From CAG-411 sp050875145 (lineage in GTDB: Bacteria; Bacillota; Clostridia; Lachnospirales; Lachnospiraceae), in contig JBNMLH010000004.1 of NCBI GenBank assembly GCA_050875145.1, forward strand, positions 124,001 to 188,000: a DNA stretch of 64,000 nt, given 5' to 3'. Positions 25,447 to 33,846 of this stretch are shown here, piece after piece (the stretch's first letter is position 1; each line of letters begins with the position of its first letter). A model generated the notes under the pieces. It saw nothing but the letters and a program-made list of their open reading frames with translations, ran no database searches and was not told where the DNA came from. The translations under genes and the position numbers were made by a program.

Positions 25447-26142
25447 ATGAAAACAAAGGAGAATAAAGAGGATAGGATTGCAAACAAAGAGAAAATAAAA
25501 GAGCTAGAGAAGCAAAAAAAAATGATGGAAAGGGAGATTGATGATTTAAATGGACGAACGACAAAAGGAAAAATAGAGTCGGTTTTGTTATTTATATTTA
25601 TAGTTGCCATTATGTTAGCTATTTTGATTGGAATGGTAAAATTTAATGTAGGAGGAGTGGCAGATAATGTACTTGCCCCTATAATAGGAGATGTACCAAT
25701 TGCTAGGAGTATTTTACCCAAAAGACTTCAGAAGAAAAATGCTGCAGAAATTGAGAAAGAGAAAAGGAATGCAGCAGATGCAAGGGCTGCTGTATTAGCT
25801 AAGAAAAAGGCAGAAAAAAAGGCCGCAGCTGAGGCAAAGGCTACTGCTGCGGCACAAGCAAAAGCAAACGCGCAAGCTACTGCAGAAGCAAAAAAGCAAG
25901 CTAGAGCAGAGGCACAAGCGACAGCAAAGGCACAAAAAGAAGCAGAGGTGAAAGATTATGCGGATACTTATGCTAAAATGGACCCGAAACAGGCAGCTAA
26001 AATTTTTGATAATATGATATCTGGTGATATTGATTTAGTGGCAAAAATATTGCAAAATATGCCATCAAACAAACGGGCAGATATTATTGCAAATATGGAT
26101 ACGTTATCAGCAGCTAAAATAACGGCAGTTATGGAGAAATAA
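25447..26142 (+). CDS. MotE-like membrane protein with Ala/Lys-rich linker and MgtE-N-like tail
   Basis: The 231-residue protein has a charged N-terminal coiled-coil (about 1-38), one transmembrane helix (VLLFIFIVAIMLAILIGMV, about 46-64), a long Ala/Lys/Glu-rich helix (about 98-165, many AKA/AEA repeats) and a C-terminal helical domain (KMDPKQAAKIFDNMISGDID, MPSNKRADIIANMDTLSAAK). The tail matches the MgtE N-terminal/FliG-like repeat found in MotE (YlxF), a chaperone of the flagellar stator. No flagellar genes are near, so its role could differ. GTGTTGTTATT precedes the ATG, with only a weak AGGGGTG ribosome site. Confidence 0.65.
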   Translation: MKTKENKEDRIANKEKIKELEKQKKMMEREIDDLNGRTTKGKIESVLLFIFIVAIMLAILIGMVKFNVGGVADNVLAPIIGDVPIARSILPKRLQKKNAAEIEKEKRNAADARAAVLAKKKAEKKAAAEAKATAAAQAKANAQATAEAKKQARAEAQATAKAQKEAEVKDYADTYAKMDPKQAAKIFDNMISGDIDLVAKILQNMPSNKRADIIANMDTLSAAKITAVMEK

Positions 26143-26247
26143 GTATAATGAAATAAAAAACAAAACAAATCTGAACGTTTACCTATGTTAATCATCGTAG
26201 AGAGGGTTGACAAATGTTTAAAAATAGAATATCATAACAAACATCGA

Positions 26248-26286
26248 AGAGGATAATCCATGGGATTACCCTCTTTTTCTTTTTTT
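26248..26286 (+). terminator. Terminator after the MotE-like gene
   Basis: AGAGGATAATCC pairs with GGATTACCCTCT (one mismatch) around ATGG, then a long T-rich tract. Confidence 0.8.
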
Positions 26287-26480
26287 AAAGTATATTATGA
26301 TGTTGGGGACAATAAACTCTAATTAAGATACCTATGGATTGTTGCATATATTTTGTTGTTATGTTCATCCAAGGGAAAGATGTTTTTGGGAAGAGTTGAT
26401 TTGCAGTCTAATCCCTTTATAAATGTTCAGGGCTTAATAAAATGGCATTCAATATCATACTATTACAAAAATTTATAAAA

Positions 26481-26524
26481 GTTCAAGAAAACCCACTGCC
26501 TTTAGGTGGTGGGCACTCTTGAAC
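26481..26524. other. Nested palindrome, possibly a solo IS200/IS605-type end
   Basis: GTTCAAG / CTTGAAC encloses an inner CCCACTGCC / GGTGGTGGG stem-loop. Such imperfect palindromes occur at IS200/IS605 ends, but no transposase is adjacent. It lies 80 bp before the AGCS gene. The remainder of the 26143-26604 gap shows only a terminator. Confidence 0.35.
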
Positions 26525-26604
26525 GAGGCACGCAGTGACGCTTTTATATGAGCAAGTAGTGAAGCGGATTGCGAATATCCTAGACCAGGGAAGGAGAATG
26601 TGTT

Positions 26605-28263
26605 ATGGAAAAATTCGGAAAAATTTTGGAGTCCGTAGACAATTTTGTCTGGGGACCGGTAATGTTGATCTTACTGGTTGGTACAGGTGTATTTTTGACC
26701 ATTCGTACTCAATTTCTTCCATGGCGTAATTTACCGTATGCCATTAAAGGTACGTTAAGTAAAAATGCTCGTCAAAAATCCAGTGGTGGAGAGGGAGATA
26801 TTTCTCCGTTCTCAGCGTTGACCACTGCATTGGCAGCTACCATTGGTACAGGTAATATTGTAGGTGTAGCTACTGCGATGGTGGCAGGTGGGCCTGGAGC
26901 GTTGGTTTGGATGTGGATTTCAGCAGCCTTTGGTCTTACTTCCAAATTTTCAGAATGTATGCTTGCTATCAAATATCGCGAAGTCAATGAAAAAGGTGAA
27001 ATGAGTGGCGGTCCTATGTACACTATGAAGAAAGCCTTTAAAAACAAGAAGGTAGGATGTGTTTTAGGATGGCTATTCGCATTATTTGCGGTTATCGCCT
27101 CATTCGGTATTGGAAATATGACACAGGCAAATTCCATTTCGGAATCCTTACATTCTACTTTTCATATTTCTCCAGTTATTACTGGTGTTGTTATTACCAT
27201 TTTGGCTTTGGTAATTATTGTAGGTGGTATTAAATATATTTCAAAGGTATCCAGTATTGTGGTACCAATTATGGCTATTTTTTATGTTGTTGCAGGTGCT
27301 ATTGTGATTTTGGGGAATATTGGTAATATTCCTGCTGGTTTAAAAGAAATCTTTACGATGGCATTTTCTGTGCAGGCAGTAGGTGGCGGTTTATGTGGTA
27401 CGATTACAGCTTCTATGATGAATGCTATGCGTTTTGGCGTGGCTCGTGGCGTGTTCTCGAATGAGGCGGGGATGGGTTCTGCTGCCATTACCGCAGCAGC
27501 AGCCCATACGGATCATCCAGTTCGTCAGGGTTACATTAATATGACTGGTACCTTTTGGGATACCATTGTGGTTTGCACGATTACGGGGCTGTGTATTGCA
27601 AGTTCCGGCGTACTTGGAAGTACAGAAACTACGATTTTCGGTACCTATACTGCAACAGATACCTCTATTACAATAGAGGCCTCTAATGTTTCTGATGGGA
27701 AAGATGCCAATGCAAAATATGATTATCAGATAGATGGTGCAGAACATACATTGACTTTAACAGATCCGAATCATTCACCAGTGGTACTTACTGCTGTGAA
27801 GAATACAGGAAAACTTATTGGCACTTGGTCGGATGCTTCAGGAAACAAGTATAGATTTAGCAAAGATGGTTCCTATGAATATGCTACGGTCATTAAGGGA
27901 GCAGCCCTTACGATTTTGGCATTTGAAACGGTTCTTGGAAAGGTCGGAGCAGTATTGATTAGTATTGCGATTGCATTATTTGCGTTCTCTACTATACTTG
28001 GCTGGGAATATCACGGAGAAAAAGCGTTTGAGTATCTGGTAAAATCTCCAAAGCTAAATATGATTTATCGTATTGTGTTTTCTTTGGTAGCTTATCTTGG
28101 TGCCACTACTGCATTGGATATTGTATGGGATTTTTCTGATATTGCCAACGCGTTAATGGCAATTCCAAACTTGATCTGTCTGCTTGCATTAAGTGGTGAG
28201 ATTGCAAAGGACATAAAAGAATTTCAGAAAATTATAAAAGAGGAGAGGGTAGCAAAAAATTAA
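26605..28263 (+). CDS. Alanine/glycine:cation symporter (AGCS family) with an inserted soluble domain
   Basis: This 552-residue sodium-coupled amino-acid transporter has the family signature TALAATIGTGNIVGVATAM (residues about 73-91) and about ten hydrophobic helices, including the GVARGVFSNEAGMGSAAI motif. Family members are usually 440-490 residues. The excess is one insertion at about residues 345-430 (27640-27890), between GTYTATDTSITI and YEYATVIKGAAL. It is hydrophilic and beta-rich, with LIGTWSDASGNKYRFSKDG resembling lipocalin-like or DUF5640-type repeats. It would face one side of the membrane between two helices. AAGGAG lies 8 bases before the start. The substrate is probably alanine or glycine. 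Confidence 0.9.
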   Translation: MEKFGKILESVDNFVWGPVMLILLVGTGVFLTIRTQFLPWRNLPYAIKGTLSKNARQKSSGGEGDISPFSALTTALAATIGTGNIVGVATAMVAGGPGALVWMWISAAFGLTSKFSECMLAIKYREVNEKGEMSGGPMYTMKKAFKNKKVGCVLGWLFALFAVIASFGIGNMTQANSISESLHSTFHISPVITGVVITILALVIIVGGIKYISKVSSIVVPIMAIFYVVAGAIVILGNIGNIPAGLKEIFTMAFSVQAVGGGLCGTITASMMNAMRFGVARGVFSNEAGMGSAAITAAAAHTDHPVRQGYINMTGTFWDTIVVCTITGLCIASSGVLGSTETTIFGTYTATDTSITIEASNVSDGKDANAKYDYQIDGAEHTLTLTDPNHSPVVLTAVKNTGKLIGTWSDASGNKYRFSKDGSYEYATVIKGAALTILAFETVLGKVGAVLISIAIALFAFSTILGWEYHGEKAFEYLVKSPKLNMIYRIVFSLVAYLGATTALDIVWDFSDIANALMAIPNLICLLALSGEIAKDIKEFQKIIKEERVAKN

Positions 28264-28394
28264 TATTTTAATGAGAAAAATTTAACAATTTTACATAGGT
28301 GGAATGTTATAATAGATACTATCACCATATTGCAAAAAATATGAGGGAAAGCTAAGTCTTTTTTTGTAAAAAAAATGAGAGAAGGGGGATTTTT

Positions 28395-30344
28395 ATGACA
28401 AAGAAGGGATTAGTGTATACAAATGACAGTTGTGTAGGATGCAACAAATGTATTAGTGTGTGTAGTTGTGTAGGGGCAATGATCGCAAAGAAAGAGGATA
28501 AGGGAAAAAACGTGATTACGGTAGATCCAGAGAAGTGTGTGGCATGTGGAGCCTGTCTAGATGTTTGTGAGCATAATGCTCGTGCGTTTGAGGATGATAC
28601 GGAACGATTTTTTGCAGATCTTGCAAGGGGAGAGAAAATCAGTATTTTAATTGCACCAGCATTTTTGGCAAATTATCCAAAAGAGTATGAGAGTGTACTG
28701 GGAGGCTTAAAAAAGCTGGGTGTCAATCGAATGATTAGTGTATCCTTTGGGGCAGATATTACTACCTGGGCATATTTGAATTATGTGAAAAAATATGATT
28801 TTACAGGTGGGATTTCGCAGCCCTGTCCAGCGGTCGTATCTTATATTGAAAGGTATGTTCCAGAGCTACTACCTAAGTTGTTTCCAGTGCAAAGTCCGAT
28901 GATGTGTAGTGCAATTTACGCAAAGCAAGTGATGAACATTTCGGATAAATTGGCATTTATCAGTCCTTGTATTGCCAAAAAAGAAGAAATCAATTCCAAA
29001 CGGGGGAAAGGATTGATTCAATATAATGTAACATTTGATCATTTAATGCGATATGTGAGAGAACATCAGATTAGTGGACCTTCTTGCAAAGATGAGATTT
29101 CTTATGGATTGGGTTCTATTTATCCGACACCGGGTGGTCTTAAGGAAAATGTATACTGGTTTCTTGGAGAAGATGTTTTTATCCGACAGTGCGAGGGTGA
29201 AAAACATATGTATCAGTATTTACAAAAAAATAAAAAACAGATTGCAAAGGGAGAAACACCATATTTGTTTATTGATGCACTCAACTGTTCCGCAGGATGT
29301 TTATATGGTACAGCTACCGAATCAGAAAAGAATGCAACGGATGATGTAATGATGGAAATGATGCGTATCCGAAAGGCGAGCAAAAATAAAGAGTTTCGTC
29401 ACACATGGTCTAAAAAACTCAGTCCAAAACAGCGGTTGCGTTTGCTAAATAAGCAATTTTCGCATTTGAATCTTGCGGATTATGTATGTGAATACGAGGA
29501 CAAGTCGGAAAAATGTAAATTTAATGTGCCAAGTCCTGCACAGTTAGATGAGATTTTCAATGAAATGGATAAAAAGACAAAAGAATCCAGAGAAGTCAAT
29601 TGTTCCTGCTGTGGATATGACACTTGTGAATTGATGGCAACAGCAATACACAATGGTTTTAATTACAAAGAAAACTGCATCTATTATATGAAGGGGCAGG
29701 TGGAGATTGAGAGAACACATGCATGGGAACTTGCCGAGGAAGTCAAAGAGGATAAAGAAAAGATTTCTGAGCAAAAAGAGCTGATTTTACAGACGATTGA
29801 GCAGATAGATGCACAGTTTGAACACGTATATGAGGCTGTTGACCAAATGGTGACAGGAAACGAAGAAAGTGCAAAGGAGTGTAGTAATATTGCTTCTGGC
29901 ATAGACGAAGTTGCTGCATTTTGCCGTTCTTTGAACGCTTCCTTAAGTAGTATCAATGACTTTATTCAGGAATTGAACGTAAATAATGAGGAAGTTGTGT
30001 CGATTGCAGAACAGACAAATCTGTTAGCACTCAATGCTTCCATTGAAGCTGCACGCGCTGGTGAAGCAGGTAGGGGATTTGCGGTAGTAGCAGATGAGAT
30101 TAATGTGTTAGCCTCAGATTCGGGAGAAACTGCAAATCGAAGTACAGAAACGCAGCAACATATTTTACGCGCAATTGATGATATTAAAAATGATACGGCA
30201 AACTTAAATAACATTATTACATCCATCAATGAAAAGACAAATGATCTGGTTGATGTAACGCAGGAGATGAAAGAGTACAATAGTAGAATTCTAGCTTCTG
30301 CTACCAATGTAAAAGAGAGTTTGACAAAGTTGTCGGATTCTTAA
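28395..30344 (+). CDS. Soluble sensory protein: ferredoxin + [FeFe]-hydrogenase-like domain + MCP signalling domain
   Basis: The 649-residue protein joins four modules. Residues 8-65 hold two [4Fe-4S] motifs (Cys13/16/19/23 and Cys48/51/54/58). Residues about 75-380 are an [FeFe]-hydrogenase H-cluster domain whose four cluster cysteines are kept: Cys144 (QPCPAV), Cys192 (SPCIAKKE), Cys298 and Cys302 (NCSAGC). The proton-shuttle Cys of catalytic enzymes is replaced by Pro143. Residues about 400-430 are a further Fe-S motif (NCSCCGYDTC). From about 440 a coiled coil leads to the MCP hairpin tip (IAEQTNLLALNASIEAARAG). No transmembrane helix is seen. It fits the sensory, HydS-like group: it would sense H2 or redox state and signal to CheA/CheW. 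No che genes are in the window. Confidence 0.9.
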   Translation: MTKKGLVYTNDSCVGCNKCISVCSCVGAMIAKKEDKGKNVITVDPEKCVACGACLDVCEHNARAFEDDTERFFADLARGEKISILIAPAFLANYPKEYESVLGGLKKLGVNRMISVSFGADITTWAYLNYVKKYDFTGGISQPCPAVVSYIERYVPELLPKLFPVQSPMMCSAIYAKQVMNISDKLAFISPCIAKKEEINSKRGKGLIQYNVTFDHLMRYVREHQISGPSCKDEISYGLGSIYPTPGGLKENVYWFLGEDVFIRQCEGEKHMYQYLQKNKKQIAKGETPYLFIDALNCSAGCLYGTATESEKNATDDVMMEMMRIRKASKNKEFRHTWSKKLSPKQRLRLLNKQFSHLNLADYVCEYEDKSEKCKFNVPSPAQLDEIFNEMDKKTKESREVNCSCCGYDTCELMATAIHNGFNYKENCIYYMKGQVEIERTHAWELAEEVKEDKEKISEQKELILQTIEQIDAQFEHVYEAVDQMVTGNEESAKECSNIASGIDEVAAFCRSLNASLSSINDFIQELNVNNEEVVSIAEQTNLLALNASIEAARAGEAGRGFAVVADEINVLASDSGETANRSTETQQHILRAIDDIKNDTANLNNIITSINEKTNDLVDVTQEMKEYNSRILASATNVKESLTKLSDS

Positions 30345-30400
30345 AAAAGGAAAAAGGATTTTTCAAAGAAGATTTTATTATAAAAATATAGTAAAAAGAA

Positions 30401-30429
30401 TTGTATCCAAATACTGCAAATGTTATAAT
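30401..30429 (+). promoter_or_regulatory. Promoter of the Wadjet operon
   Basis: TTGTAT (30401-30406), a 17-bp spacer and TATAAT (30424-30429), 51 bp before jetD. Near-consensus. Confidence 0.8.
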
Positions 30430-30479
30430 AATTTTTAGGAGATACAGGAATAGATCAGCAGCAGAAAGGAAATCTGCGT

Positions 30480-31487
30480 ATGAAAAAAACGAAAGTATAC
30501 TTAAAAGATATTATGAGTCAGCATGCGGATAAGGATTACAATGAATTCTATCGTTCGATTACTGATTTGATAGAAAATGGCAATATAAAGCCAGTGAAAA
30601 GTGCGGGTACAAATGGTCGAAAACCTGCACTTCCACTGGCTTTTTGGCGTTATGACGAAGAAAAGGATTATAGCGATGTTTTGGAAGAATTAAAATTTAA
30701 GATCCATCCGCTTATAGATACGTCCTATTATAGAACGCATCCAGACAAATATGAAAAGGATAAGAAAGATATACAATGTTTAAGTCAGTATTTGCAGGAA
30801 AAAGCAGAGTTACTAGATGTGAAAGAAACGATGAATGAGCGGAGCTTTGAAATTTTTCGAAGAGAAAAATTCTTTCAGGGAAAGGGAGGATTGACCCTTT
30901 GTGCCAGACTTGGCATTAGTCGGGAACAATTAAATTTTTATGAAACGTCAGAGCCTCTTTCTTATTATTCTCATTCAAAGAAAAATGGGCAAAATATTCT
31001 CATAATAGAGAATAAAGATACTTTTTATGATATCAGAAGATATATGCAATCCGTTCGTAATGTGATTCTGAAAAAGGACTTTGATACTTTAATTTATGGG
31101 GCAGGGAAAGGTATATGGAAGACATTTGCAGATTATGCAGAAGGTGCAGAACCGTATTTTTGTAGCAACAATAAATTGTTCTATTTTGGAGACATTGATT
31201 ATGAAGGAATTTTTATTTACGAGCATCTAGTAAAAAGTCGGTGGAAAGACAATTTTGGAAATACGATTACAATGATACCATTTGTAACAGCGTATGAGGC
31301 AATGCTTGACAAGGCACTAAAAATAGGAGTAGAACAGTTACCTCGCACGAAGGAAAAACAGAATGACAATATTGATACGTTATTTTTATCGTATTTTGAA
31401 ACAGAACGAAAAGTACAGATGCTGGAGATTTTAGAAGCAGGAAGGTACATACCACAAGAAATATTGAACGAACATGATTGGGGATAA
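30480..31487 (+). CDS. jetD: Wadjet protein JetD (Toprim nuclease subunit)
   Basis: The 335-residue protein is the DNA-cleaving subunit of Wadjet, the SMC-type anti-plasmid system. The C-terminal half is a Toprim-like domain: Glu in NILIIENKDTFYD, the DxD motif Asp238/Asp240 in YFGDIDYEGIFIYE, and a long helix after it. The N-terminal half (winged-helix-like, RPxxxP and KIHPLIDTSYYRTHP) matches the DUF3322/DUF2220 arrangement of JetD. JetD cuts circular DNA that JetABC has extruded. Here it is the first gene of the operon, three bases from jetA. This order differs from jetABCD of type I and suggests another Wadjet subtype, probably III. Confidence 0.85.
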   Translation: MKKTKVYLKDIMSQHADKDYNEFYRSITDLIENGNIKPVKSAGTNGRKPALPLAFWRYDEEKDYSDVLEELKFKIHPLIDTSYYRTHPDKYEKDKKDIQCLSQYLQEKAELLDVKETMNERSFEIFRREKFFQGKGGLTLCARLGISREQLNFYETSEPLSYYSHSKKNGQNILIIENKDTFYDIRRYMQSVRNVILKKDFDTLIYGAGKGIWKTFADYAEGAEPYFCSNNKLFYFGDIDYEGIFIYEHLVKSRWKDNFGNTITMIPFVTAYEAMLDKALKIGVEQLPRTKEKQNDNIDTLFLSYFETERKVQMLEILEAGRYIPQEILNEHDWG

Positions 31488-31490
31488 GCT

Positions 31491-33101
31491 ATGGAAGAGA
31501 AGGATTTTCTTAAAAATTTTGACGAGAGAATGAAAAGTGTTGGCAGATATGCCGTGTTATGTGGGAATAGTTTTGATAAGAAAATATGGAAAGAATATGG
31601 TATACAATCTCGTGATGAGCAGATGAACCTATTATTCACCCTGTTGTTATATATTATGGAATATTCGCTAAGGGAGGAAGACTGTACCATGGATGATATC
31701 GCTTTGTTTTTAGAAGATGTAAATGATGAGTATTATGGTAGAAGGTTTACTTTTGAAGAAAGCAAGAGATTGGCAAAATTTATGGTGGAGGATGTATTAG
31801 GAAATGCAGGAAAATCCATGTATTTTAAAGCGTTTGACTATGTGAAGCGTTTGTACGAGGAGATTAATATCAGATATATTGGAAATAAAGTAGTTTACCA
31901 GGACGGAGGTGTAAAACGAACTTCTTATTTTCTCACAGAAGAAGGCTATAATATGGTTCTTTCCACTATGGAAATGGAAAATAATCTAAAACTTACGATT
32001 CATGAGATGTTATTTAAGTTGCATCTGGAAAAGGCAGATTATAATAGAGCGGTGGATGATATTAAAAATATATTTGGAGAATTGAGAAAGCAGAGTCAGA
32101 AAATTTTGGAGGCGGTACATACCATTAAAAGAAATGCATTGGCTTATTCGGTGGAAGATTATAAAAATATTACAGAAGAAAACATTTCGGCTGTGGTGGA
32201 GAGTCGTGAAAAGTTTCAAATGCATCGGCAATTCATAGAAGAAAAGTTAAAAGAATTTGAAGAAAAAGAGATGGATGAGAAGGTATTTACGGCAAAGGAA
32301 AAAGAAAATTTAAATCATTTAAGACAGATTGGAGGATATTTGACCAGGACATTAGAGGAACACCAGAAAATATTTGCCCAGCATTTTGATTTAAAAAAAT
32401 TATATGAATATGAGCTTGAAAATTATTCCAATATGAATCTGGTGCAGCGTTTTCCCTTTCGAAGTGGCGTGTACGACTTGGTTATAAAGGATGTAAATTT
32501 ATTAAAAAATGTGGATAAAATCTGTAATCCATTGTATTTTGGAAAGATGGACAAGATATTTAATCCGGAAAAAATGTTTACCTACCAAAAAAGGTTAAAA
32601 AAGGGACAGGATAAAGACGAAGATTTGGAACTTGATTTTGATGAAGAAGCGTATCACAAAGAGAAGGAGCAAAAAAGACTGGAACGCAGGAATAAATATG
32701 AGGGAAGTATTCGTGTAATTTTGGATCAGTTGTTGGAACAGGGGGAGGTAACACTGCGTAAGTTAAGCCTTGGATGTAGTGAGGAAGAAAGAAATAGATT
32801 GATTCCCAATGCAGAAATTTTTCGAGAAATCATAATTGATTTTTTAACAGAGGGAATGATTGATATTGATAAATTACGAAAGGAACAGATGGAGTATCTA
32901 ATGGATACATCGGAAGGTTTTGTGTTAAATGAGATGCTTCTTATGATTATGGAAGATAAAAAATACAGAAAGATCGAGAAAATACATATATTTCCTATAG
33001 AAGATGAGGAGTATGTGCATTTTCAAAATGTTACAGATGAGATGGGGAATAGAAAGAATTTTAAATGTTCGAATATAGGATTTCGATACGAAGAGAGGTA
33101 G
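31491..33101 (+). CDS. jetA: Wadjet protein JetA (kleisin/MukF-like)
   Basis: The 536-residue protein has the size and position of JetA, the kleisin that links the two JetC heads. It begins with winged-helix-like helices (NLLFTLLLYIMEYSLREEDC), has a MukF-type helical middle (DDIKNIFGELRKQSQKILEA) and ends with another winged helix and an acidic tail. I assign it by operon context and by the resemblance to the DUF5716 JetA group. Residue-level motifs are not diagnostic. It is translated between jetD and jetB with 3-4 base gaps, so the subunits should be made in step. Confidence 0.8.
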   Translation: MEEKDFLKNFDERMKSVGRYAVLCGNSFDKKIWKEYGIQSRDEQMNLLFTLLLYIMEYSLREEDCTMDDIALFLEDVNDEYYGRRFTFEESKRLAKFMVEDVLGNAGKSMYFKAFDYVKRLYEEINIRYIGNKVVYQDGGVKRTSYFLTEEGYNMVLSTMEMENNLKLTIHEMLFKLHLEKADYNRAVDDIKNIFGELRKQSQKILEAVHTIKRNALAYSVEDYKNITEENISAVVESREKFQMHRQFIEEKLKEFEEKEMDEKVFTAKEKENLNHLRQIGGYLTRTLEEHQKIFAQHFDLKKLYEYELENYSNMNLVQRFPFRSGVYDLVIKDVNLLKNVDKICNPLYFGKMDKIFNPEKMFTYQKRLKKGQDKDEDLELDFDEEAYHKEKEQKRLERRNKYEGSIRVILDQLLEQGEVTLRKLSLGCSEEERNRLIPNAEIFREIIIDFLTEGMIDIDKLRKEQMEYLMDTSEGFVLNEMLLMIMEDKKYRKIEKIHIFPIEDEEYVHFQNVTDEMGNRKNFKCSNIGFRYEER

Positions 33102-33105
33102 AAAT

Positions 33106-33846
33106 ATGGCATACGAAGCAGAGAGTATCACATATAGTCAGAAGATTTTTTATTACCTGTTATGTCATGGCTCACTGAGTGATAGTGACACTGGTGTGAA
33201 AGAGTTATACAGAGCATATGTAGAGCAGGAAGAAGTTATGAATCTGGTGAAAAATCAGGCAGAAATAGCAGAATGTAAGATTGAGAGATATGGCAGTACC
33301 ATATATTTAATGCCAGATATGGATAACAAATATTTAGGATTTACAAAAGCAGATATTAAGAAGGAAATTTGTAAACCTGGGGCAACAGACAGGGATTATT
33401 ATTTATCTCAATTTGTTATTCTAACTTTGTTGGTGGAATTTTATGATGGACAGGGTAGTAGAAGCAAATCCAGAGAATTTTTAAAGCTTGGAGAATTGCA
33501 AAATATTGTTTCTCAGCGATTGAGAGAAGGTCTTGCAATCGAACAGGAGCGGGAAAAAGAAGAAGACAAGCAGAACGTATATGAAGATGTACTGGATTAT
33601 AAAAGTATGAGCGATGCATATGAGGCTTTAAAAAGTGTGGAAGCAGGCAGCAGAGCTAGGGTTACAAAAGAAGGATTTGTAAGTATTATATGTAGTTTTT
33701 TAGATCGACAGGGGCTTATTGTATTTGTCCCGGAAGATGAGATGATTCAAACAACACCAAAACTGGATAATATTATGGAATATAAGATACTTAACAAAGA
33801 AAATTATGCAAGAATAATGGAAGTATTGGGGGGTCAGAATGAGTAA
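33106..33846 (+). CDS. jetB: Wadjet protein JetB (MukE-like, DUF4194 type)
   Basis: The 246-residue protein has the MukE/JetB layout of two winged helices: an N-terminal YSQKIFYYLLCHGSLSDSD with the MLxG-free variant, YYLSQFVILTLLVEFYDGQG in the middle, and a C-terminal winged helix (GFVSIICSFLDRQGLIVFVPEDEM, TPKLDNIMEYKIL). JetB bridges JetA and the JetC neck. It overlaps jetC by 8 bp. Assignment rests on layout, size and the neighbouring jet genes. Confidence 0.8.
   Translation: MAYEAESITYSQKIFYYLLCHGSLSDSDTGVKELYRAYVEQEEVMNLVKNQAEIAECKIERYGSTIYLMPDMDNKYLGFTKADIKKEICKPGATDRDYYLSQFVILTLLVEFYDGQGSRSKSREFLKLGELQNIVSQRLREGLAIEQEREKEEDKQNVYEDVLDYKSMSDAYEALKSVEAGSRARVTKEGFVSIICSFLDRQGLIVFVPEDEMIQTTPKLDNIMEYKILNKENYARIMEVLGGQNE

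Noticed and set aside
25800..25950. GC-richer Ala/Lys repeats as a possible minisatellite or CRISPR-like array
   Set aside because: The repeats are irregular codon repeats (GCA AAG, GCT GAG) within one reading frame, with no constant repeat or spacer length.
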